A DNA stretch of 64,000 bases from Flagellimonas abyssi (GTDB taxonomy: Bacteria; Bacteroidota; Bacteroidia; Flavobacteriales; Flavobacteriaceae): the NCBI RefSeq assembly GCF_019457905.1, contig NZ_JAHZSV010000019.1, positions 24,030 through 88,029 of the forward strand. Direction: 5' to 3'. Positions 57,758-64,000 of this stretch are shown piece after piece. Each line of letters begins with the position of its first letter. Positions within the stretch are counted from its first letter, which is position 1. The translations under genes were made by a program, and so were the position numbers. Under the pieces are notes generated by a model, which was not told the origin of the DNA, ran no database searches, and saw nothing but the letters and a program-made list of their open reading frames with translations.

Positions 57758-59308
57758 CTATATTTGAATTTTCTTACCGTCTTTGTCCTTAAAGCTATAT
57801 TCAAGGTATTTGTATGCGTCCCTAGGTTGTATTTTAACCCATTTTTTATGGGTTTTAAACCACTTGGAACGAATTGAAGGGAATCCTTTGGTAAGGTAAG
57901 CCGCAATAAACGGATGTATGTTTAGGACAATTCCGTTTATTTTTTGGTTTCGCTTAAGGATACGCTCCAAATCTACTTGAATCTTATCGATCAAGACAAT
58001 CGGCGCTTCTACCTCGGCACCCGAAAGATTCGGGTCTTCCTCGCTAGTTTTGATGTTCATTTCCGGACGGACCCTTTGTCTTGTGATTTGGACAAGACCA
58101 AATTTACTGGGTGGCAAAATCTTATGTTTGGCTCTGTCGTCCTTCATTTCGTCGCGCAGGTGGTCAAACAGTTTGCGTCTGTGGTCACCTTTGGTCATAT
58201 CAATAAAATCTACCACAATAATCCCTCCCATATCGCGCAATCGTAATTGCCTGGCAATTTCGGTTGCGGCCAATAGGTTGACTTCAAGTGCGGTATCTTC
58301 TTGGTTTTTTGCCTTGTTGGAGCGATTACCACTGTTTACATCAATAACGTGCAAAGCTTCGGTATGCTCGATTACAAGGTAAGCCCCGCGGCTCATGGAT
58401 GCTGTTCGGCCAAAAGATGTCTTAATTTGACGCTCTATCCCAAATTTCTCAAAAATAGGGGCCGGACCGGTGTACAACTTCACAATGGATTCTTTTTCTG
58501 GTGCAATCTCGTGCAAATAATCCTTGATTTGGTTGTAGAGTGTTTCTTCATCGATATGTATTCCGGTAAAGGAATCGTTGAAAACATCCCTAAGGATGGA
58601 TGATGCCCTGTTCAATTCCACCAAAACTTTGGATGGATGGGGCGCTTTGTGCAATTTTTTGCACATGTTTGTCCATTTGGAAAACAAGTTCTGAAGATCT
58701 TTGTCCAGTTCAGCAACTTTTTTGCCTTCTGCTACGGTACGTATGATTACTCCAAATCCTTTCGGCTTGATACTTTTTACAAGCCTGATAAGTCGGTCTT
58801 TTTCCTCTTTGCTCGCTATTTTTTGGGATACCGAAACTCTATCGGAAAAAGGTACCATAACCAAGTAACGTCCTGCTATGGAAAGCTCGGAGCTGATTCT
58901 TGGTCCCTTTGTTGATATGGGTTCTTTTACTATTTGTACCAGTAATGACTGATTGGCCTTCAACACATCGTTGATACTGCCATTCTTGTCAATGTCTTTT
59001 TCAAACGGAAAATTTCTAAGGGAATAATCTTTTAACTTCCCTGTTCTAGCTTTTTTAATGAATTTCAACATGGAGGATAGTTGCGGGCCCAGGTCATGGT
59101 AGTGCAGGAACGCATCTTTTTCATAACCTACATTGACAAATGCTGCATTTAGGCCTGTAACAGGTTTTCTTATCTTGGCTAGGAAGATATCCCCTACGGA
59201 AAAGTTGTTGTTGTCCTCTTCTTTATGTAATTCTACTAGTTTTCCATCCTTTAGTAAGGCAAAATCGACTGCTTCTGGCGTAGATCTTACGATTAATTCT
59301 CTATTCAC
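57758..59308 (-). CDS. rng: Ribonuclease E/G family protein
   Basis: Endoribonuclease of 516 aa for rRNA maturation and mRNA decay. S1-like domain at ~38-125, DNase I-like catalytic domain with HVIDVNSGN and IVVDFIDM carrying the metal Asp residues. The CPxCxGxG zinc link that joins the dimers of E. coli RNase E/G is missing; the corresponding stretch is MNIKTSEEDPNLSGAEVEAP. Only one long form, with no scaffold tail. It lies upstream of recX and downstream of a 29-residue basic protein and HU. Confidence 0.94.
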   Translation of the reverse strand: MNRELIVRSTPEAVDFALLKDGKLVELHKEEDNNNFSVGDIFLAKIRKPVTGLNAAFVNVGYEKDAFLHYHDLGPQLSSMLKFIKKARTGKLKDYSLRNFPFEKDIDKNGSINDVLKANQSLLVQIVKEPISTKGPRISSELSIAGRYLVMVPFSDRVSVSQKIASKEEKDRLIRLVKSIKPKGFGVIIRTVAEGKKVAELDKDLQNLFSKWTNMCKKLHKAPHPSKVLVELNRASSILRDVFNDSFTGIHIDEETLYNQIKDYLHEIAPEKESIVKLYTGPAPIFEKFGIERQIKTSFGRTASMSRGAYLVIEHTEALHVIDVNSGNRSNKAKNQEDTALEVNLLAATEIARQLRLRDMGGIIVVDFIDMTKGDHRRKLFDHLRDEMKDDRAKHKILPPSKFGLVQITRQRVRPEMNIKTSEEDPNLSGAEVEAPIVLIDKIQVDLERILKRNQKINGIVLNIHPFIAAYLTKGFPSIRSKWFKTHKKWVKIQPRDAYKYLEYSFKDKDGKKIQI

Positions 59309-59323
59309 CTGAATCGATTTTTA

Positions 59324-59350
59324 TTTATCCCGCATGAATTTCGGGATAAA
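59324..59350 (-). promoter_or_regulatory. Hairpin in the leader of the RNase G gene
   Basis: TTTATCCCG/CGGGATAAA, 9-bp perfect arms with a 9-nt loop, 16 nt upstream of the RNase G start. In E. coli the rne leader hairpins mediate autoregulation; a similar role here is only an analogy. Confidence 0.45.
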
Positions 59351-59460
59351 TGATTAAACAATATATGGAATCGGCCATTTTTCGGACCGATTGAAATTCG
59401 TTTCTTGAATCTCTATGTCAAAGAACGTGATAGGGTAAAACGAAAAAGTAGTTGAAACAA

Positions 59461-59550
59461 CTACTTTTTCTTGTGTCGGTTAGCTCTTCTGCGCTTCTTA
59501 CGCTTGTGCGTGGCTACCTTATGTCTTTTTCTTTTCTTTCCACTCGGCAT
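59461..59550 (-). CDS. 29-residue Arg/Lys-rich micro-protein
   Basis: Small gene on the minus strand (ATG at 59548-59550, TAG at 59461-59463) coding MPSGKKRKRHKVATHKRKKR and nine more residues ending in KKK; over half of the residues are Lys, Arg or His. I recall near-identical short ORFs in other Flavobacteria, in the same place between HU and RNase G. The pattern resembles bS22/AURKAIP1 (mS38)-type tiny ribosomal proteins (KKRRKR...RRTRVQRRK), so it may be a ribosomal small-subunit protein. Too short for most gene callers. Confidence 0.75.
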   Translation of the reverse strand: MPSGKKRKRHKVATHKRKKRRRANRHKKK

Positions 59551-59579
59551 ATGCTCTTGCTTTAGTGTTGTTAATTATA

Positions 59580-59870
59580 TTATTTTACTTGTACGTTAGT
59601 CTTTACGCCTTCCACAAAAACTTTGGCTGGCTTGAATGCAGGGATATTGTGTGCAGGAATTTTAATGGTAGTGTTCTTAGAGATATTCCTACCTGTTTTT
59701 TCCGCTCTGGTCTTGATGATAAAGCTACCAAAACCTCTTAAATAAACATTATCACCATTCTCCAAGGATGATTTTACTTCTTCCATAAAGGATTCCACTG
59801 TCGCTTGCACATCTCCTTTTTCAATACCTAGTTTCTCCGAGATCCTAGTTACAATATCTGCTTTCGTCAT
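59580..59870 (-). CDS. hup: HU-family DNA-binding protein
   Basis: Nucleoid protein of 96 aa that bends DNA. HU/IHF fold: MTKADIVTRISEKLGIEKGDV, GFGSFIIKTRAEKTGRN with the DNA-binding arm, and IPAFKPAKVFVEGV at the end. The arm contains NISKNTTIKIPAHNIPAFKP. First of a possible run with the 29-aa protein and RNase G. A -7 element is seen upstream. Confidence 0.97.
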   Translation of the reverse strand: MTKADIVTRISEKLGIEKGDVQATVESFMEEVKSSLENGDNVYLRGFGSFIIKTRAEKTGRNISKNTTIKIPAHNIPAFKPAKVFVEGVKTNVQVK

Positions 59871-59905
59871 TTTGTATTATTAATTTTCTAATTTTTTTCG
59901 GCTTG

Positions 59906-59913
59906 CAAATATA
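59906..59913 (-). promoter_or_regulatory. -7 element of the HU gene
   Basis: CAAATATA on the + strand reads TATATTTG on the minus strand, exact TAnnTTTG, 36 nt before the HU start. Confidence 0.5.
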
Positions 59914-59967
59914 AACATTATAATTAATCTTTCCCTTTAACCCTTTAATTTTAAGTATATAAACTGA

Positions 59968-59975
59968 TACATTTG
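59968..59975 (+). promoter_or_regulatory. -7 element before mutY
   Basis: TACATTTG matches TAnnTTTG, 20 nt before the mutY start at 59995. Confidence 0.5.
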
Positions 59976-59994
59976 GGCTTTATTACTTTCTTGC

Positions 59995-61032
59995 ATGACT
60001 TTTGCCCCAAAAATACTGAATTGGTACCGTGAACATCAACGCGATCTTCCTTGGAGACAAACGCGTGACCCGTACAAAGTTTGGCTGTCGGAAATTATTC
60101 TTCAACAGACCCGCGTTGCTCAGGGAATGCCTTATTACTTAAGGTTTGTGGAAGCCTTTCCCACCGTTCACGATCTTGCCAATGCCCCCGAGGAACAGGT
60201 GTTGAAACTGTGGCAGGGACTCGGGTATTATTCCCGGGCACGCAATTTGCACACAACGGCTAAAATGGTGGCGGAGGATTTTGAGGGGAAGTTTCCCGAA
60301 ACCTACAAGGGCTTAAAATCGTTAAAAGGAGTGGGTGATTATACGGCAAGTGCCATTGCATCTTTCTGCTTTGATGTTCCGGAACCCGTAGTGGATGGCA
60401 ACGTGTACCGTGTTTTGTCACGATATTTTGGAATAGATATACCTATAAATAGTACCGAGGGCATCAAATATTTTAAAGAACTTGCTCGTGAAGTGATGGA
60501 TCCGGAGAACATCCGGGATTACAACCAAGGGATCATGGAGTTCGGCGCAATACAATGTGCACCAAAAAACCCATATTGTTTGCTGTGTCCGCTACAAGAA
60601 AGTTGTGTTGCGCTCCAAGAGAACAAAGTTGATCAACTTCCGGTTAAGTTGAACAAAACAAAGATTCGGAATCGGTACTTTAATTATTTGGTGTTATTGG
60701 ATGATGATGGAAACACCATTTTGGAGCAACGAACAGGAAAAGGGATTTGGCAGAATTTATATCAGTTTCCATTGATTGAATCGGAGAAAATGCTTCAGGC
60801 CGAAGCATTGAGGCCCTTGATTCACAAAAAAGATACGGTCCCACAGACAGAATCCATATCATTATATAATAATGAACCAGTCGTACACAAACTATCACAT
60901 CAACATTTACACACACAATTTTGGATCCTAAAAACTTCTGATATATTAAAGGGAGGAACACCTTGGAAAGAAATCGGAGGTTTTCCCGTACCAGTTTTGA
61001 TAGCAGATTTTATCAAGACATTGAAAATTTAG
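59995..61032 (+). CDS. mutY: Adenine DNA glycosylase MutY
   Basis: Removes adenine mispaired with 8-oxoguanine or G; 345 aa. Catalytic Glu33 (SEIILQQTRV) and Asp134 (VVDGNVYRVL), the HhH turn LKGVGDYTASA, four iron-sulfur cysteines Cys188, Cys195, Cys198 and Cys204 (CX6CX2CX5C), and a C-terminal NUDIX-like domain (~225-345) that reads 8-oxoG. Heads the conserved mutY-ssb-gldE-gldD cluster. Confidence 0.97.
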   Translation: MTFAPKILNWYREHQRDLPWRQTRDPYKVWLSEIILQQTRVAQGMPYYLRFVEAFPTVHDLANAPEEQVLKLWQGLGYYSRARNLHTTAKMVAEDFEGKFPETYKGLKSLKGVGDYTASAIASFCFDVPEPVVDGNVYRVLSRYFGIDIPINSTEGIKYFKELAREVMDPENIRDYNQGIMEFGAIQCAPKNPYCLLCPLQESCVALQENKVDQLPVKLNKTKIRNRYFNYLVLLDDDGNTILEQRTGKGIWQNLYQFPLIESEKMLQAEALRPLIHKKDTVPQTESISLYNNEPVVHKLSHQHLHTQFWILKTSDILKGGTPWKEIGGFPVPVLIADFIKTLKI

Positions 61033-61040
61033 TACTTTTG
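61033..61040 (+). promoter_or_regulatory. -7 element before ssb
   Basis: TACTTTTG, exact TAnnTTTG, directly after the mutY stop and 17 nt before the ssb start. Suggests an internal promoter for ssb-gldE-gldD. Confidence 0.45.
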
Positions 61041-61056
61041 ATTAATTAAGAGAGAT

Positions 61057-61524
61057 ATGAGCGGAACATTGAACAAAGTAATGCTGATCGGGCATTTGGG
61101 AGACGAAGTAAAAATGCACTATTTTGAGGGCGGAAACTGCATCGGTAGATTTCCTTTGGCCACCAACGAAACCTATACCAATAGGCAAACGGGCGAAAAG
61201 GTGACCAATACGGATTGGCACAATATTGTAGTGCGCAACAAAGGAGCGGAAATATGCGAAAAATATCTCAGTAAGGGAGATAAAGTTTACGTAGAGGGCC
61301 GTTTAAAAAACAGACAATGGCAAGGTGAAGATGGCAATATGAGGTATACCACCGAGGTGCACGTGCAAGACTTTACTTTTTTAACGACCAAGAAGGAAAG
61401 TATGGCAAATGCACAATCATCAGGTTCAGGTTCGTCACCTTCCAATTACCAAGAGCCCAGCAACAATCAAGGTTCAGCGTCACCAATCGATAATACAGAA
61501 GAAGAGGATGACCTACCATTCTAG
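61057..61524 (+). CDS. ssb: Single-stranded DNA-binding protein
   Basis: 155 aa. N-terminal OB fold (~1-108, LNKVMLIGHLGDEVKMHYF to VQDFTFLT), a Ser/Gln/Asn-rich linker, and the C-terminal acidic tip EEEDDLPF that recruits repair and replication partners. Between mutY and gldE. Confidence 0.98.
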   Translation: MSGTLNKVMLIGHLGDEVKMHYFEGGNCIGRFPLATNETYTNRQTGEKVTNTDWHNIVVRNKGAEICEKYLSKGDKVYVEGRLKNRQWQGEDGNMRYTTEVHVQDFTFLTTKKESMANAQSSGSGSSPSNYQEPSNNQGSASPIDNTEEEDDLPF

Positions 61525-61550
61525 AATAAAAAGTCTAAAGCAATACTAAA

Positions 61551-62861
61551 TTGGATCCCGAGCCCCATAGTTTGGCATTTTATCTGTCCACTACCAGTGG
61601 AATATTCACTTTAAAGATAGTTGTACTAGTACTTCTTTTGGCCTGCTCCGCATTGATTTCGGCCGCTGAAGTGGCCTTTTTTGGTCTTTCGCAGACCGAC
61701 TTGAACGAAATGCAAGAGAGCAACTCGTCCCGCGGAAAAATGATTGTGGAGTTATTGGAAAAGCCCAAAAAGCTGTTGGCTACTATTTTAATTACCAATA
61801 ATGCCATAAATATCGGAATTGTGCTGCTGTTCAGTTCCATTGGCAACACCATTTTTGCCGATATTGACGGAACCCTTCGTTTTTTACTGGAAGTGGTAAC
61901 GGCGACCTTCTTAATATTGATGTTCGGGGAAATTCTCCCCAAAATATACGCCAATCGTAACCGTGTACAGTTTTCTCAGTTTATTGCTGTTCCGTTGAAA
62001 GTGCTCAGCTATATTTTTACACCATTAAGTTCTCCGATGCGTTCGGTTACATTATTTATGGAGGATAAATTGGGGAAGAAAAAATCCAATTTGAGCATAA
62101 ACCATCTTTCCCAAGCTTTGGAACTGGCCTCTGAAGGTGATACTACCAAAGAAGAACAGAAGATTTTGGAAGGCATAGTAACCTTTGGGAATACTGATGC
62201 CAAACAAGTAATGCGACCTCGGATAGATATATTCGCGGTCAATGAAAAGATGAAATTTCCAGAGGTTCTTCTAGAAATAAAAAAGAACGGTTATTCTAGG
62301 ATTCCCGTGTTTTCGGAGAATATGGACAATGTTTTGGGCGTTCTATATGTGAAGGACTTGTTGCCCTATATTGATAGAAAAACCTTTAACTGGATGTCGC
62401 TCATCCGTGAACCCTATTTTGTTCCAGAGAACAAAAAGCTGGACGACTTGCTGTTGGAGTTTCAGGACAAGAAGAACCATTTGGCCGTTGTGGTGGATGA
62501 GTATGGAGGGACATCGGGAATTGTAACCTTGGAAGATATTATCGAAGAAATCGTTGGCGATATCAGCGATGAATTTGATGATGAAGACCTTGTATTTTCC
62601 AAATTGGACGACCATAACTATGTATTTGATGGAAAAACTACACTGAAGGATTTTTACCGTGTGGTAAAAATTGAAGAAGAAGATGAGTTCGAGAGCAAAA
62701 AGGGAGAGTCTGAGACCATTGCCGGATTTGTACTGGAAATTTCAGGAAGCTTTCCAAAATTAGCAGAGAAGGTTTTGTTCAATAATTACACTTTTGTAGT
62801 GGAAAGCATGGACAAAAAGAGATTGAAACGCATAAAAGTTACCTTGCCCCATGAAGCATAA
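61551..62861 (+). CDS. gldE: Gliding motility-associated protein GldE
   Basis: 436 aa. CNNM/DUF21 membrane domain (three to four helices, ~20-190), two CBS domains (~210-330, IPVFSENMDNVLGVLYVKDLL and VVDEYGGTSGIVTLEDIIEEIVGD) and a C-terminal CorC_HlyC domain. Family members are magnesium/cobalt efflux-like, but GldE belongs to the gliding gene set and is thought to support GldD. It starts with TTG at 61551, 26 nt after ssb, and overlaps gldD by 11 nt. Confidence 0.93.
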   Translation: MDPEPHSLAFYLSTTSGIFTLKIVVLVLLLACSALISAAEVAFFGLSQTDLNEMQESNSSRGKMIVELLEKPKKLLATILITNNAINIGIVLLFSSIGNTIFADIDGTLRFLLEVVTATFLILMFGEILPKIYANRNRVQFSQFIAVPLKVLSYIFTPLSSPMRSVTLFMEDKLGKKKSNLSINHLSQALELASEGDTTKEEQKILEGIVTFGNTDAKQVMRPRIDIFAVNEKMKFPEVLLEIKKNGYSRIPVFSENMDNVLGVLYVKDLLPYIDRKTFNWMSLIREPYFVPENKKLDDLLLEFQDKKNHLAVVVDEYGGTSGIVTLEDIIEEIVGDISDEFDDEDLVFSKLDDHNYVFDGKTTLKDFYRVVKIEEEDEFESKKGESETIAGFVLEISGSFPKLAEKVLFNNYTFVVESMDKKRLKRIKVTLPHEA

Positions 62862-63408
62862 GATTTTATTTCTCATTTTAATAGGAACAATGTTCATAGG
62901 ATGTAAGGAAGAGGTATTACCAAAACCTAAAGCCATGTTGCGATTGGATTATCCTACTGCTGAATATGTGGAATCCGGCCCAGATTGTGTATATACTTTT
63001 GATAAGAACACCCTTTCAGAAATAAAAGAAAGTAAAGATTGCTCCATGGTGCTTGATTATCCTATGATGAACGGGTCCATTTATTTGACTTATAAACCTG
63101 TCAAAGGAAATTTGGACACGTTGCTTGTGGATGCACAAAAACTATCTTACGAACATGTGGTGAAGGCAGACAACATAGTGGAACAACCATTTATAAATAG
63201 AGAAGACGGGGTTTATGGCATGTTCTACGAAGTAAGTGGAAACGCCGCCTCACAATCCCAGTTTTATGTAACGGATAGCATCAATCACTTTGTGACGGGT
63301 TCCTTGTATTTTTATGCCAAACCTAATTACGATTCCATTCTGCCTGCGGCGATGTACCTTCAGAACGATATTCGGAGGATCATGGAAAGTCTGCGTTGGA
63401 AAAAATAA
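62851..63408 (+). CDS. gldD: Gliding motility lipoprotein GldD
   Basis: Lipoprotein of 185 aa (lipobox MFIGCKEE). GldD is essential for gliding and, indirectly, type IX secretion in Flavobacterium. The start overlaps gldE by 11 nt, which implies translational coupling. Ends with RRIMESLRWKK, typical of the family. Confidence 0.93.
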   Translation: MKHKILFLILIGTMFIGCKEEVLPKPKAMLRLDYPTAEYVESGPDCVYTFDKNTLSEIKESKDCSMVLDYPMMNGSIYLTYKPVKGNLDTLLVDAQKLSYEHVVKADNIVEQPFINREDGVYGMFYEVSGNAASQSQFYVTDSINHFVTGSLYFYAKPNYDSILPAAMYLQNDIRRIMESLRWKK

Positions 63409-63410
63409 AA

Positions 63411-63845
63411 TTACTGTACTGTATCCTTGGTCAATAGAGCTTCGGCGCGAGCGATACTACCATTGATTTTTTCCTTCACCACTTTTACCTTTTCTTCTTC
63501 CTCATCCAGCCATTGTTGTTTTTCTTCGGAGAGTTCCTTGCCGTTCAAGATTTCCTCATGGTTAAAGCGATCGCCAAAATCTTTCATCCAATCCATCATT
63601 GCGGTGTTGGCATCTTGAAGGTCTTTCATGGCCACTTCATATTTTTGGCCCATTTCGGTGGAATCTACTTTTGGCTTAAGTTCTCCGACCAATTTACCTA
63701 TCGTACTCATTTTAGGCATCACCTCGTCGTGAATGGCCATAACCTCTTTCATTTGGGTTTGTTCTTCAGAGGCTTTTTTCTCTTGCTTGCAGGAAAAACT
63801 CAAAAGCAAAATGGTGCATATCAGCAAGGGTAATACTTTTCTCAT
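63411..63845 (-). CDS. Small coiled-coil lipoprotein
   Basis: Lipoprotein of 144 aa (lipobox LLSFSCKQE, Cys19) with a helical, charged body of heptad character (~30-144). I do not recognise a function; related flavobacterial proteins are called viral A-type inclusion protein, an uninformative label. Converges on gldD with 2 nt between stops. Confidence 0.75.
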   Translation of the reverse strand: MRKVLPLLICTILLLSFSCKQEKKASEEQTQMKEVMAIHDEVMPKMSTIGKLVGELKPKVDSTEMGQKYEVAMKDLQDANTAMMDWMKDFGDRFNHEEILNGKELSEEKQQWLDEEEEKVKVVKEKINGSIARAEALLTKDTVQ

Positions 63846-63862
63846 GGTGTATTGTTTAGTTA

Positions 63863-63870
63863 CAAAAATA
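63863..63870 (-). promoter_or_regulatory. -7 element of the small lipoprotein gene
   Basis: CAAAAATA on + reads TATTTTTG on the minus strand, 18 nt before the start of the lipoprotein gene. Confidence 0.45.
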
Positions 63871-63966
63871 ACGATATGTGGAATATCAACGCATAATAAA
63901 TATCTAATAAGTGTTAAGCGACGGTTATAAAGTACGGCACAAAAAAAAGGCGCTATTTAGAGCACT

Positions 63967-63992
63967 AGTGGTCGGAAGAAATTCCGGCCACT
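63967..63992. repeat. Hairpin at the window end
   Basis: AGTGGTCGG/CCGGCCACT (one G-U) with an 8-nt loop. Its nature depends on the next gene, which is outside the window; a terminator on the minus strand is possible, since GCGCC followed by eight T (minus) lies at 63941-63953. Confidence 0.45.
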
Positions 63993-64000
63993 TTAAGTTT

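Overview
The window is a gene-dense stretch of a Bacteroidota chromosome, almost certainly a marine member of the Flavobacteriaceae (Muricauda/Flagellimonas-like is my guess; the exact genus cannot be fixed without a search). The evidence is the gldE-gldD gliding genes behind mutY-ssb, five TonB-dependent receptors (several with carboxypeptidase-regulatory-like N-termini), DUF4270 and DUF5689 lipoproteins, an isolated atpD-atpC pair, a short glycogen-synthase-like protein beside panC, and the TAnnTTTG -7 promoter element in front of many genes. I see no rRNA, tRNA, CRISPR array, transposase or prophage. No gene-free stretch exceeds about 300 bases.

Layout. 1-7763: tryptophan 2,3-dioxygenase (5' end outside the window), an M23 peptidase lipoprotein, pgi, an Oar-like TonB receptor and a small four-helix membrane protein. 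7816-9114: an accessory islet with a short RadC-like JAB protein, a MazEF-type toxin-antitoxin pair, a decayed second copy of the radC-like 5' end and an 84-bp palindromic repeat. 9131-14380: a secreted endonuclease/exonuclease/phosphatase protein divergent from a TonB receptor and a DUF5689 + lamin-tail protein, a plausible extracellular nucleic-acid or phosphate scavenging unit. 14385-19472: SYLF and DinB proteins, katG with a downstream ankyrin protein, and an omega-amidase. 19456-26023: Ig-like lipoprotein, comF, a membrane-anchored coiled-coil protein, glyQS and fhs. 26124-31033: a minus-strand group of cysteine hydrolase, secreted Gfo/Idh/MocA oxidoreductase, TonB receptor and GyrI-like protein, followed by a DUF3124 lipoprotein.

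31168-42584: xth and an aldo/keto reductase; the minus-strand panC-panD-flippase-esterase-radA run; then divergently a truncated glycogen synthase, a DUF4270 lipoprotein and glmS. 42795-47580: TonB receptor and atpDC. 47635-52764: XRE regulator/DUF2975 pair, GNAT, M61 peptidase, DUF2007 protein and a GT39-like glycosyltransferase. 52826-56249: a MocR-type regulator, apparently without its PLP-binding lysine, divergent from a BtuB-like receptor, with repeated CGGACTA half-sites in and next to their common promoter. 56358-63845: JmjC/cupin protein, recX, RNase G, a 29-residue arginine/lysine-rich micro-protein, HU, mutY, ssb, gldE, gldD and a small lipoprotein.

Most of the window is core flavobacterial housekeeping. 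The candidates for something less described are the mazEF/radC islet, the nuclease-receptor-DUF5689 locus, the lysine-less MocR regulator with its operator, the secreted oxidoreductase operon and the 29-residue basic protein.
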